Positions 8,388 through 16,246 of a stretch of DNA of 64,000 bases are shown here, one piece after another. This stretch comes from Cesiribacteraceae bacterium YIM B00369 (GTDB lineage Bacteria > Bacteroidota > Bacteroidia > Cytophagales > Cyclobacteriaceae): the NCBI GenBank assembly GCA_017948555.1, contig JAFMYY010000006.1:185754-249753 (forward strand), read 5' to 3'. Made by a program: the position numbers and the translations under genes. The notes below the pieces were generated by a model. The model was not told where the DNA came from. It made no database searches and saw only the letters and a list, made by a program, of their open reading frames with translations. Position 1 is the stretch's first letter, and each line of letters begins with the position of its first letter.

Positions 8388-8948
8388 ATGAAGAAAATAA
8401 TCCTGATGCTTTGCATCTGCCTTGCCGGGGTAGTAAACGTGCAGGCGCAAACTCTCATTGATCAAAAGAATTTTGATGCTGCCCTTCTGCAAAATATTAT
8501 TCTTGAGAAGGCAGACAGTGTGCGGACCGCCCATAAAAAATCAAAATTTAAGCCTGATTCTATTATGCAACTGGCGGCCGGAGACCATGCTCATTATTTG
8601 GCAAAGAAGCAGACTTTATCGCATTTCCAGGAAGGAAATAAAAAGAAATACAACCCGCAGGACAGGGTGGTTTATTTCGGCGGTAAAGGATATCTCACCG
8701 GAGAGAATGCGGCAGAACATCCGGTAAATGTATTGCTTCATCAGCCTGAGGGTGTTACCATTAACAGGGTGGTGAGTTATGAGCAATCTGCACTTCTTTT
8801 TATTCAGCAGTGGGTAAATTCGCCTATGCATTTCAAAAACCTGATGCGGGATGATTATAGCCGCACAGGAATGGGAGTTGCATATAACCCTAAGAACAAC
8901 CGGATATATGCCGTACAGGTATTTTCACCTGAACCGGTTAATCAGTAG
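8388..8948 (+). CDS. Exported CAP-domain (SCP/PR-1-like) protein
   Basis: The 186-residue product begins with a signal peptide (MKKIILMLCICLAGVVNVQAQ). The rest resembles the CAP superfamily: an early helix with LAAGDHAHYLAKKQ and a histidine, a later GENAAE, the HFKNLMRDDYSRTGMGVA block and a final strand IYAVQVF. In bacteria these domains are found in secreted proteins of mostly unknown function, sometimes linked with calcium or lipid binding. The ATG at 8388 has AGGAAG just upstream and is chosen over the GTG at 8364. It is followed by a good terminator, so it is probably monocistronic. Confidence 0.78.
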   Translation: MKKIILMLCICLAGVVNVQAQTLIDQKNFDAALLQNIILEKADSVRTAHKKSKFKPDSIMQLAAGDHAHYLAKKQTLSHFQEGNKKKYNPQDRVVYFGGKGYLTGENAAEHPVNVLLHQPEGVTINRVVSYEQSALLFIQQWVNSPMHFKNLMRDDYSRTGMGVAYNPKNNRIYAVQVFSPEPVNQ

Positions 8949-8978
8949 GTAATCCAATTTTAAATTGACAGAAGTCAG

Positions 8979-9005
8979 AGACCGGGGTAATTCCTGGTCT
9001 TTTTT
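8979..9005 (+). terminator. Terminator after the CAP-domain gene
   Basis: An eight-pair stem (AGACCGGG with CCTGGTCT, one G-T pair) with a six-base loop is followed by six T. It lies 30 bases after the stop codon. Confidence 0.75.
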
Positions 9006-9523
9006 ATTTTCCTTGTCATTCACTCTTTCCATTGTTTTGTGGCCTTTATTTGTTGAGTTTAGTGCAGGCCCATTTATTGAAGTGATAAAGCGGATAGTGT
9101 TTTACAAGCTTGTGCTGGTAAGGATATGGCTCAGGAAACCATGCTTTTTTTTGCTAATAAGCCAGGGGGTGGCTTTAAAAGAAGAAACAGAGTAATTTGA
9201 GGAACAGCTTAATGGCGTGTTTTATTGATGCCGGTAAAAAGGAAAAGCTATACATTGTACAATCCTAAGATAGTACTCCGTATAGCTTTCCTCTCTCTCC
9301 TCAACCAAAGATTTTACTCTACTATTATCGTCTCTTATTAGGTATAACGATTTTTCTATTTCAGGGTTCCGTAATACTGGGTAAATTTCAATTTTTTTGC
9401 TTTTTGTCGTTATTTTTTCTTTCTCTTTTAAATTTTTGCTTCCGGTATTTTGCATTATTTTTGGGTTATTCCTTTTTACGGAAAAAATTCCCTTTTTGTT
9501 TATTCACTCCTAAGTATCACCTT
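9006..9523. other. Intergenic region before the PRPP synthetase gene
   Basis: No convincing gene is seen in these 520 bases. A 77-codon frame on the minus strand (9222-9455) has no recognisable homology. An inverted repeat links AAGCTATAC at 9245-9253 with GTATAGCTT at 9280-9288 and contains the palindrome ATTGTACAAT in its loop. A possible -7 box TATTTTTG lies at 9456-9463, with TTTG 17 bases before it; the spacing is shorter than usual. Confidence 0.4.
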
Positions 9524-10465
9524 ATGAATAAAGCATACAAACTTTTCTATACCTCAAGTGCAAAAAAGCTGGGCCGGTCCATTGCTCAGGAATTAGGTCA
9601 TGAGCCGGGGCTTTTACACTCAGAGACATTCTCGGATGGTGAAAAGTTTGTAAGCTATGAGGAAAGTATCCGGGGACAGATTGTTTTTCTGGTAGCCCAG
9701 ATTAATATGCCCTACGAAAATATTTTTGAGCTTTTTCTCGCCATTGATGCTGCCCGTAGGGCGTCGGCAGCACAGGTAATCTGTATTGTGCCATACCTGC
9801 CTCATAGCCGGCAGGAGCGGAAAGGAAACCTGCGTACTGCTATTGCTTCCCGTTTAATGGCCGACCTTTTGCAGCAATCAGGTGCCGACAGGGTTATTAC
9901 TATTGATATGCATACAGGCTCCATTGAAGGGTTTTATAAAATACCTGTGGACCATTTGTACATGAGCCAGATTTATGTGAACCACATAAAGTCCTTAGCC
10001 CTGAATAATATATGCCTTTGCAGTCCTGACTTTGGCGGCTTAAAACGGATTAAATTATACAAGGACAAGCTTAACTGCGATATGGCGGTTATTCATAAGG
10101 AGAGGTTAAAGCCAAACCAGGTAAGCCATATGGAAATCATAGGGGATGTGGAGGGTAAAAATGTAATTATTATTGATGATATGATCGATACGGCGGGCAC
10201 TCTTTGCAAAGCCGCTGATCTTTTGATGGAGCAGGGAGCCAGTTCTGTAATTGCTTATTGTACCCACGCTATTCTGAGCAATGGTGCAAAGGATAAAATA
10301 GAAGCTTCAGCAATACAAAAAGTTTATGTTGCTGATACCTTAAGTAATGTTCCTTCCACCGGAAAAATTGAAGTAGTCAGTTGTGCAAAATTAATGGCGG
10401 CAGCTATACAGAATTTGCTCTCCAATCAGAGTTTCAGCGAAATTGATGAGCACAGGTTGCGATAG
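9524..10465 (+). CDS. Ribose-phosphate pyrophosphokinase-like protein
   Basis: PRPP synthetase joins ribose 5-phosphate and ATP to make PRPP for nucleotide, His and Trp synthesis. The 313 residues cover the whole family length. The flexible loop is SRQERKGNLRTAIA (R96, Q97), H130 sits in the IDMHTGSIEGFY block, K192 lies in HKERLK, and the PRPP loop VIIIDDMIDTAGT is at 214-226. All key positions are kept, though the sequence is more divergent than a typical main-copy Prs, so it may be a second paralogue. The open frame starts at 9404, but the conserved protein begins at the ATG at 9524 (MNKAYKLFYTSS). Confidence 0.8.
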   Translation: MNKAYKLFYTSSAKKLGRSIAQELGHEPGLLHSETFSDGEKFVSYEESIRGQIVFLVAQINMPYENIFELFLAIDAARRASAAQVICIVPYLPHSRQERKGNLRTAIASRLMADLLQQSGADRVITIDMHTGSIEGFYKIPVDHLYMSQIYVNHIKSLALNNICLCSPDFGGLKRIKLYKDKLNCDMAVIHKERLKPNQVSHMEIIGDVEGKNVIIIDDMIDTAGTLCKAADLLMEQGASSVIAYCTHAILSNGAKDKIEASAIQKVYVADTLSNVPSTGKIEVVSCAKLMAAAIQNLLSNQSFSEIDEHRLR

Positions 10466-10497
10466 GCCTGGCTTTATGGTATGTTAGGCTCCTGTTT

Positions 10498-11529
10498 TTA
10501 TCTTTGGCCAGCAATCCGGTGGCCGGCAATCCGGTTTAAATAAGCTTTAAAATATCCTTTTTCCGGCCGGTAGTTAAATTCCTTCTGGCTGAAGTTTAAT
10601 TCTCCGTTCTCCTTGCTTACGGTATAGCTAAAAACAAATTCTCCATTATTTTCCTGCCATCCGTTAAATTCGCCAAAGCGAAGGTCGTGGATCAGGATAG
10701 AATCTCCTTCCTGTTGTTCCACAGCATAATAGCCCTTCGTTATTTCCAGCAGGCGCTCCAGTTTCGGGTGCGGGGTGTAGGGGACGAGTAATTCCTGCTG
10801 CCTGGGGAAAAACACATATTCTATATTCCGGTCCTTGTCCAGCAGTGAATAGAAACCATTATAATATCCCTCGTCCGTTTTTGCTGTTACCGCCCAAAGA
10901 ATGGCATTAAAAGGAGTGGGTTTGCTTATATATTCCTGATATTGAATTCCCTGCTTACTGAGGCTTTCTTCAAAAGCCTGATTAGCATAATGTTTTGCTA
11001 TAAAGGTAAATAACAGGTAAGCACTGCTGACCAGGAGCCCAAGTGTATTTAACTTTTTCCTTGCAGGATCAAGCCTGCTTTTAGTTGAAGCCCAAATAAG
11101 AAATATTAAAAAGGGTACTGTATAAAAAGGATCAATAACAAAAACATTGTAGAACGCTATACCTTTTCGGCTGAATGGCCACAGGATTTGAGTTCCCCAG
11201 GTGGTACAGCAATCCAGTAGAGAGTGGGTAACAAAGCCCAGAAAAAAAAGGAGGAGCCAGTCCCGGTAAGTTGCAGGGCTTTGTGGATACAGCTTCCGAA
11301 GAAGTAAGGCAAAAGCAGGAGAGGCGAGAAAGGCAAAAAGAAGGGAGTGGGTAAGGCTGCGGTGCCAGCTAAGTTCTTCCACTACTCCAAGCCAGGGATT
11401 TGCGAGAATATCAAGATCAGGAATAGTGCCTGCAACGGCTCCCCATACCATTGCTTTGTTTCCTGCTCTTTTACCACAAACCGCCTCACCAACGGCTGCA
11501 CCTAAAACTATTTGAGTAAGGCTGTCCAT
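10498..11529 (-). CDS. YdjM/DUF457-family membrane-bound metal-dependent hydrolase
   Basis: The first 150 residues fit the YdjM/DUF457 family of membrane proteins: MDSLTQIVLGAAVGEAV, then TIPDLDIL, then SWHRSLTHSLLFA, and GFVTHSLLDCCTTWGTQ. The His and Asp residues in these blocks are the presumed metal ligands. Four or five membrane segments occupy the N-terminal half. The last 160 residues form a soluble domain with several aromatic strands. The family is named a hydrolase by motif, but no substrate is established; some members are induced with the SOS response. The gene is convergent with the PRPP synthetase gene. Confidence 0.8.
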   Translation of the reverse strand: MDSLTQIVLGAAVGEAVCGKRAGNKAMVWGAVAGTIPDLDILANPWLGVVEELSWHRSLTHSLLFAFLASPAFALLLRKLYPQSPATYRDWLLLFFLGFVTHSLLDCCTTWGTQILWPFSRKGIAFYNVFVIDPFYTVPFLIFLIWASTKSRLDPARKKLNTLGLLVSSAYLLFTFIAKHYANQAFEESLSKQGIQYQEYISKPTPFNAILWAVTAKTDEGYYNGFYSLLDKDRNIEYVFFPRQQELLVPYTPHPKLERLLEITKGYYAVEQQEGDSILIHDLRFGEFNGWQENNGEFVFSYTVSKENGELNFSQKEFNYRPEKGYFKAYLNRIAGHRIAGQR

Positions 11530-12004
11530 GTTTGCTGCTATTTCCCTGTTTGGATAATTTCCGGAATATATGCCGGAAAAACAGCCTGAAATTAAAGGTT
11601 AATTCCTGAAATAAGAAGGCTGACATCTGCTTCCTTTTAAATTTTATCTTTTTTATGAAAAATGTGCCGGCATCCTGAGTCATTTTATTGACCATGGAGC
11701 TGCTGTTGCAAAAAAAATAAATAATGCCAATGTTATAATAATTTTCAAACCGGCTGTTTTGCAATACTTTGCGGTATTGTTAAGCGTTAATGAAATGGGC
11801 CGAAGTGATGTTTTTTACAGGATCAGACCGGGCCTGAATTATCTCTTTTTCAGTATTCCTGAATGTCCATTTTCGCAGGGAAACAGCTCTTCATTAGTTC
11901 CTGAAAGGTTTTTTCTTTTTGCAGTATAATTTTTTTTTAAAAACATCTTGTAAAGTGAAACAAGTAGTCAGATTTAAAGATTACTTATAGATAAATTTAG
12001 TGTT
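11530..12004. other. Intergenic region before the AraC-type regulator
   Basis: These 475 bases separate two divergent genes. The part from 11930 to 12004 is AT-rich and probably holds the regulator promoter, but no TAnnTTTG box is found. The open minus-strand frame at 11486-11764 overlaps the hydrolase start and has no family features. Confidence 0.5.
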
Positions 12005-12577
12005 ATGAAAGAGGAAATAATATATTTACATAATATGATCTCACCCCGGGACATCCTTTCGGTGAGAAATGAACTGGAGCGATTGGGGATGAGAGTAAAG
12101 GAAATTGAGTTGGGAACAGCTTCTATAATGAGTTCATCTGATATTGATCAGAAAGAAATGGAAAAAGCCCTTAAAGATATTGGATACAGGGTTCTGCAAA
12201 AGGAGGAAAAAGAGTTTGCTGAAAAGGTGAAAAATCTGTTATCGGAATATCTTGATTTACTTCGCAGGGATAAAGAGCAGGTGCCCCTTATGTCCGGCTT
12301 CCTTGAATCAGGAATGGGAATGACTTATTCCACGATCAGTAAACGTTTCCGGAAAATTGAGGAAAGAACAATTGAGAATTATTTGATTTCACTGAAAGTG
12401 GACAAAATAAAAAGGCTGATCAACTCTACTAATATGAGTATGGATGAAATAGCGCAGTCTTTAAATTACAGCAGTTCCAAAACTATGGCCAGACTATTTC
12501 GGGAAACCACAGGTTTTTCGGTTTACGATTTAAAGAACAGGGAGAAGGCGGCCTATAGAATGGCTTCAGGATTTTGA
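12005..12577 (+). CDS. AraC-type regulator with degenerate HMA-like N-terminal domain
   Basis: The C-terminal 100 residues form an AraC double helix-turn-helix: YSTISKRFRKIEERTIENYL, then MSMDEIAQSLNYSSSKTMARLF, then TGFSVYDLK. The first 75 residues resemble a ferredoxin-like heavy-metal-associated (HMA) domain that precedes the AraC domain in a known group of Bacteroidetes regulators, where the loop usually reads NMVCNRC. Here it reads NMISPRD, so both metal-binding cysteines are lost (S13 and D16). Copper or another soft metal is therefore unlikely to be sensed by that site. The gene ends in a terminator and precedes genes for a DUF3299-like protein, a copper chaperone and HemJ. Confidence 0.75.
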   Translation: MKEEIIYLHNMISPRDILSVRNELERLGMRVKEIELGTASIMSSSDIDQKEMEKALKDIGYRVLQKEEKEFAEKVKNLLSEYLDLLRRDKEQVPLMSGFLESGMGMTYSTISKRFRKIEERTIENYLISLKVDKIKRLINSTNMSMDEIAQSLNYSSSKTMARLFRETTGFSVYDLKNREKAAYRMASGF

Positions 12578-12610
12578 TGGTTTGAGTTTGAAAGAAGGAT
12601 CAGGCAAATG

Positions 12611-12645
12611 AAGGCTGCTGGCAATAGTTCAGGCAGCCTTTTTTT
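12611..12645 (+). terminator. Terminator after the AraC-type regulator
   Basis: AAGGCTGC at 12611-12618 pairs with GCAGCCTT at 12633-12640, and the right arm runs into seven T ending at 12645. Confidence 0.8.
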
Positions 12646-12705
12646 GTGGGTCTGATCCGGGAGCTTTATATTAAGGAATGTAGCTGGCTTCCGGAATGCC
12701 TGCTT

Positions 12706-12736
12706 CTTGTTTTACGGTACGATCCTTGTAGTTTTG
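12706..12736 (+). promoter_or_regulatory. Promoter of the DUF3299-like/lipoprotein genes
   Basis: CTTG at 12706-12709, a 19-base spacer and TAGTTTTG at 12729-12736 fit the Bacteroidetes promoter. It places the start of transcription about ten bases before the ATG at 12754 and argues against the longer open frame from 12646. Confidence 0.6.
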
Positions 12737-12753
12737 CAAAAGAAAAGAAGAAG

Positions 12754-13230
12754 ATGATTATGAAGAGAAGATATTCAAAGCAGGTAATGATTCTGTTGCT
12801 TATTTTCATTAGCTCCTTATCAGTTTCACAGGCACAAAGCAGCAGCCGGAAGAATTACTGGGATGTCCTGTCCAGGGTGAAATTTGAGGTTCAGCAGGAT
12901 GAGTATGGCGAACTTTATGTGCCTGCTTTTTCTAAAGAAATAGAAGAGCTGGAAGGCAGAGAAATAGTATTACAAGGTTTTATAATTCCTTTTGAAGGAA
13001 TGTTTAAGCCAAAACGGATTATCCTGTCTTCTTTACCTGTTGATGCCTGCTTTTTTTGTGGAACAGGTGGGCCGGAAACTGTTGCTGAAGTATATTTGAA
13101 AGAAGAAATAAAGTATACAGCACGTCCTGTGCGCATCAGGGGAAAATTAAAAATTAATAAAGACAGTATTGAAGAGCTGATGTATGTATTGGAAAATGCT
13201 GTTTTTGCCGGTTATGCCGATGAAAAATAA
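12754..13230 (+). CDS. Exported DUF3299-like protein
   Basis: A signal peptide (MIMKRRYSKQVMILLLIFIS, ending SVSQAQ) precedes about 130 residues. These resemble DUF3299: NYWDVLSRVKFE at the start, then LEGREIVLQGFIIPFEG, then LSSLPVDACFFCGTGGPE, which carries a CxxC pair. DUF3299 proteins are small periplasmic or membrane-linked proteins, often near metal or respiratory genes; no function is settled. Two ATG codons (12754, 12760) are possible; the upstream promoter allows either. Ten bases before the next gene suggest one transcript with the first lipoprotein. Confidence 0.7.
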   Translation: MIMKRRYSKQVMILLLIFISSLSVSQAQSSSRKNYWDVLSRVKFEVQQDEYGELYVPAFSKEIEELEGREIVLQGFIIPFEGMFKPKRIILSSLPVDACFFCGTGGPETVAEVYLKEEIKYTARPVRIRGKLKINKDSIEELMYVLENAVFAGYADEK

Positions 13231-13239
13231 GAACACCTT

Positions 13240-13737
13240 ATGAAAAGAGTAAACAGCTTATGTCTTTTAAGTGCTTTGGCGATTTGTTTGTTAGCATCCT
13301 GCGGGCAAAATCAGGAGCAAAAGAAAGAGGCTCCTGTAGTGGAAGAAACCAAACCTGTTGTTAAAGAGGAAAAAAGCGAAACACAGGTGGCCATAGTACA
13401 GGTGCGCGGGGAGGTTATAGAAATTCATGACCGTTCTATGGCTCAGATGTCGGAAATCCATCGGTTGAGCAGACAGCTGAAAGATAGTATTGAAAATACA
13501 AATGTTAATCCTATGGAGCAGGAAGAGGTAATTAACCGCTACAGGAATCATTTGAAGGGATTAAACGATGCTAATCAGGAAATGCTTCAATGGATGAGGC
13601 AGTTTAATGAGGATGGTGAAAATATGGAAGAACAGGAAAAGCTGGAGTATTTCAGAAAAGAAAAAGTTAAAATCAGTAAGGTTGACAGCCAGATAAATGA
13701 GGCTGTAAAGAGTGCAAGAGAAGTGCTCCGGAAATAA
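13240..13737 (+). CDS. Lipoprotein of unknown function, coiled-coil
   Basis: A lipoprotein signal peptide with LLASC (Cys about residue 21) begins the 165-residue product. A Glu/Lys/Val-rich linker follows (EETKPVVKEEKSE). The rest is nearly all helix-forming and rich in charged residues (IHDRSMAQMSEIHRLSRQLK, then YRNHLKGLNDANQEMLQWM), so a coiled coil in the periplasm is likely. I know no function for this type, which occurs widely in Bacteroidetes. It follows the DUF3299-like gene by ten bases. A related smaller lipoprotein lies next to it. Confidence 0.65.
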   Translation: MKRVNSLCLLSALAICLLASCGQNQEQKKEAPVVEETKPVVKEEKSETQVAIVQVRGEVIEIHDRSMAQMSEIHRLSRQLKDSIENTNVNPMEQEEVINRYRNHLKGLNDANQEMLQWMRQFNEDGENMEEQEKLEYFRKEKVKISKVDSQINEAVKSAREVLRK

Positions 13738-13764
13738 CTTTTTCTTCAAAGGATAGTTTATAGA

Positions 13765-13801
13765 GCAGATGCGGGTTTGAAACCGCATCTGCATTTTTTT
13801 T
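13765..13801 (+). terminator. Terminator after the coiled-coil lipoprotein
   Basis: A ten-pair perfect stem (GCAGATGCGG with CCGCATCTGC) with an eight-base loop is followed by eight T. It separates the first lipoprotein from the second. Confidence 0.85.
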
Positions 13802-13823
13802 AATCTAAAACCAGATATAAATT

Positions 13824-14249
13824 ATGAATAACAGTACTCTATTAACTATTTTTTTAAGCTTTTTACTGGTGGCGTGCGGGTATGGACGGGAAGAAGATAA
13901 AGAGGCGCACCGAAGGGAGGAATTGCAGGAGCAAAGCGAAAACATGAATAACTCCATGAATTCCCTCAGTAGCCTTAAAGTGCAGGTGCGTGATAGCCTT
14001 GAGCGCTATGCCGGTGAAGAAGATAGTTTGGCCAGAGTAAAGTCGGGTAAATATCGCTTGCTTCTAAGTGAGCTGGATCAGGCTGAAAAATCATACCAGG
14101 ACTGGCAGCAGGAGGTTGAATACGAGCCAACTAATCTGAACCACGAAGAGGCAATGCTGTATTATGATAATGCAGAAGAAAAGGCAAAAACTATACAGCA
14201 GGATATAGAAAAAACAGTTGAATATGTGAGAGAGGAAATCCGGCATTAG
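13824..14249 (+). CDS. Second coiled-coil lipoprotein
   Basis: The N-terminal signal ends in LLVACG, a lipobox with Cys at residue 18. The remaining 120 residues are almost entirely helical and charged (EEDKEAHRREELQEQSENMN, then LSELDQAEKSYQDWQQEVEY). The layout resembles the preceding lipoprotein: signal, acidic linker, then a helix pair with a W or M-W core, so the two may be distant paralogues. No domain is recognised. It lies 23 bases behind a terminator, so it may have its own promoter or depend on read-through. It is convergent with the cytochrome c gene. Confidence 0.6.
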   Translation: MNNSTLLTIFLSFLLVACGYGREEDKEAHRREELQEQSENMNNSMNSLSSLKVQVRDSLERYAGEEDSLARVKSGKYRLLLSELDQAEKSYQDWQQEVEYEPTNLNHEEAMLYYDNAEEKAKTIQQDIEKTVEYVREEIRH

Positions 14250-14255
14250 AGCCGG

Positions 14256-14759
14256 TTATTCTTCCTGTTCACAGCTTTTCAGCCATTCCTGTGCCTTTTG
14301 TACCGTTATAAATTCTCCCTTGTTTCCCCATGCGTTGGTAATATAAGTAGCAATTTCGGCTATCTCAATATTTTTTAACTGCTGGTTTGGAGGCATAGGC
14401 TGGTTGTATTCCACTCCATTAACTACAACAGGCCCCTGGAGTCCGTTCCGGATAATACAAACTACATGCTGAAGGTTCTTTTCCAGGTAATCAGATTTTG
14501 CCAGAGGAGGAATGAGTTCTCCCAGGCCGGTTCCATCTTCCTGATGGCAGTTTGCGCAATGCTGCTTATACAGAATCCTTCCCTGTACTGCGTATTGCCT
14601 GTACCGGAGTTCGGTACGGCTGTCTAATCCTTCGGGTATGTAAAAGCCCTTAGCTTCTTCTTTCTTATCATCGCCACCACCACATCCGTTAATAAGCATG
14701 ACAATTAGCAGGCAGGTAAAAGAAAGAGTAAGTGCAGGTAAGCGGAGGCTGGGGAACAT
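14256..14759 (-). CDS. c-type cytochrome lipoprotein
   Basis: The 167-residue protein has a lipobox (LINGC, Cys 26) and a single class I haem site CANCH (C68, C71, H72); a methionine in QPMPP (M122) is the likely second ligand. The spacing GxGxxIPPLAKSDYL after CANCH is typical of electron-carrier cytochromes. It would carry electrons on the outer face of the inner membrane or at the outer membrane. It lies just downstream of the SCO1-like gene on the same strand, separated by the repeat at 14875-14909, and this pairing is common near cytochrome oxidases, though no oxidase genes are seen here. Confidence 0.85.
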   Translation of the reverse strand: MFPSLRLPALTLSFTCLLIVMLINGCGGGDDKKEEAKGFYIPEGLDSRTELRYRQYAVQGRILYKQHCANCHQEDGTGLGELIPPLAKSDYLEKNLQHVVCIIRNGLQGPVVVNGVEYNQPMPPNQQLKNIEIAEIATYITNAWGNKGEFITVQKAQEWLKSCEQEE

Positions 14760-14874
14760 AATGTAAAGGAGGCTTTGATGGAAATCAGGATCAGCTTATG
14801 ATTTAATGAAAAAGATGTTCGGGCCCGGGGAATATCGGAAATCCCAAACCTTTTTGGAGTTAAAGAATTCTTTG

Positions 14875-14909
14875 AACGAACAACGAACAACGAACAACGA
14901 ACAACGAAC
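14875..14909. repeat. Five tandem copies of the heptamer AACGAAC
   Basis: Five exact copies of AACGAAC occupy 35 bases directly after the stop codon of the SCO1-like gene (read as GTTCGTT on its strand). The unit is seven bases, so it does not keep a fixed reading frame. It lies between two genes of the same operon-like group. Confidence 0.95.
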
Positions 14910-15560
14910 TTAATCTTCCTTGCGCAGTAGGAGATCAATATCCTTCATCATTTTATCCACCTCTTCAGGTTTTGTGCCGTCATAATGTCCGCGGATGCGG
15001 CCTTTCCGGTCGATGAGTAAAAAGGCTCCGCTGTGGAGGAATCCCCCGGGGGCCGTCGCATCTGGCTGTGCAGTTGCAAAATACTGCCCTTCACCTAATT
15101 CATATACGTCGGTTTCGGTACCGGTGAGAAAGCGCCAGTTTCCATTTTCTTCCACACCAAGCCGTTGTGCATAATCCTTAAGTAAACCTACAGTATCATA
15201 TTCAGGATCTATGCTGTGCGAAAGAATCATAAAATCTTTATTTTCTTTATACCTTTCGTAAACCCTGAGCATTTGTGTGGCCATTACAGGACAAATAGAG
15301 GGGCAGGTGGAAAAGAAAAAGTCAGCCACATACACTTTGCCTTCGACAGTTTGCCTGCTGACCCGGTTGCTGTCCTGGTCGAAAAAGACAAAATTTTCGA
15401 TAGTGTGGTAAATAGTATCTGTGGTAATCTTTCCCCCAATATTTTTCTGCTGAAATTGTGTATGCCCCATTATGGGGAGCTTCCGGTTTTCTTTATCCCG
15501 GCAGGCTCCAAGGCCAGCGAATAATAAAGCAATCAGCAGGTATAAATGTCTTTTTTTCAT
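14910..15560 (-). CDS. SCO1/SenC-family copper chaperone lipoprotein
   Basis: This is a thioredoxin-like protein that helps place copper in cytochrome oxidase. A lipobox LGAC gives Cys 20. The copper-binding CxxxC (C86, C90) is in FFFSTCPSICP, and H176 in GFLHSGAF is the third ligand. FLTGTETDVYELGEGQYF and LIDRKGRIRGHYDG are typical strands. The 216 residues are normal for the family. On the same strand lie hemJ upstream and a cytochrome c downstream, which together point to assembly of a haem-copper respiratory chain. Confidence 0.9.
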   Translation of the reverse strand: MKKRHLYLLIALLFAGLGACRDKENRKLPIMGHTQFQQKNIGGKITTDTIYHTIENFVFFDQDSNRVSRQTVEGKVYVADFFFSTCPSICPVMATQMLRVYERYKENKDFMILSHSIDPEYDTVGLLKDYAQRLGVEENGNWRFLTGTETDVYELGEGQYFATAQPDATAPGGFLHSGAFLLIDRKGRIRGHYDGTKPEEVDKMMKDIDLLLRKED

Positions 15561-15625
15561 CTTAACTGGTATGTCATCATTAAAAAGCGGCTTCCGGAGT
15601 GTTTTAAGCAGGGGAGTCTTTTTCT

Positions 15626-16162
15626 TCAGGGGCTTTTTCTGGCCTTTTTATAAAGATTAATGGCAAGCATTAAAAGTGCGGAAATAATAATCAGCCCCAC
15701 AATGCCGTACGCCATGCTGAGTGTGCTGCGTAAAACCACCAGGAAAACAATGGCAATCAGGAAAACGGTGGCTACTTCATTCCAGCCCCGTAATTTTTGC
15801 GAACTCCATATTTGCTCTCCGCGCTGTAATTTACCAAAAAGCTGTTGGCATATAAAATGATAAACATATAAACCAACTACAAATCCAATTTTAATCCACA
15901 GCCAGTCAGGCATATAATTATGGTAGCCATAAGTAATAAGCAACCCCAGGCCCATTATCAGGGTCAAAACTGCCGATGGCCAGGTTATACCATACCAGAG
16001 CCGTTTCGACATTATTTTATACTGGTCCAGTAAAATGCTGCGGGCAGGTTCTTTTGCAGACTCATGCGCTTCCATCATATAAATGAATAAGCGGACGATA
16101 TAAAACAAACCTGCAAACCAGGTAACTATAAAAATAATATGGAGTGCTTTTATATAGAGCAT
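15626..16162 (-). CDS. hemJ: Protoporphyrinogen IX oxidase HemJ
   Basis: HemJ oxidises protoporphyrinogen IX to protoporphyrin IX late in haem synthesis. The 178-residue protein begins LYIKALHIIFIVTWFAGLFY, the family signature with an essential histidine (H8), and has four or five membrane helices. RLWYGITWPSAVLTLIMG and PDWLWIKIGFVVGLYVYHF are further conserved segments; the second has a histidine near helix three. It is the first gene of the minus-strand group that continues with the SCO1-like gene and cytochrome c. Confidence 0.88.
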   Translation of the reverse strand: MLYIKALHIIFIVTWFAGLFYIVRLFIYMMEAHESAKEPARSILLDQYKIMSKRLWYGITWPSAVLTLIMGLGLLITYGYHNYMPDWLWIKIGFVVGLYVYHFICQQLFGKLQRGEQIWSSQKLRGWNEVATVFLIAIVFLVVLRSTLSMAYGIVGLIIISALLMLAINLYKKARKSP

Positions 16163-16246
16163 ATCAGGAGTTGTTTGATCAGGGAAATTAAAGAACAGAA
16201 GAATCAGAAAGCTCAGATGATGGAAATAAATTTACACCACAACTCT

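Noticed and set aside
9222..9455. 77-codon minus-strand frame with charged protein
   Set aside because: No homology, no terminator or promoter fits, and its 3' part coincides with an inverted repeat; too weak to call.
14875..14909. CRISPR-like array
   Set aside because: Units are seven bases with no spacers; it is a simple tandem repeat.
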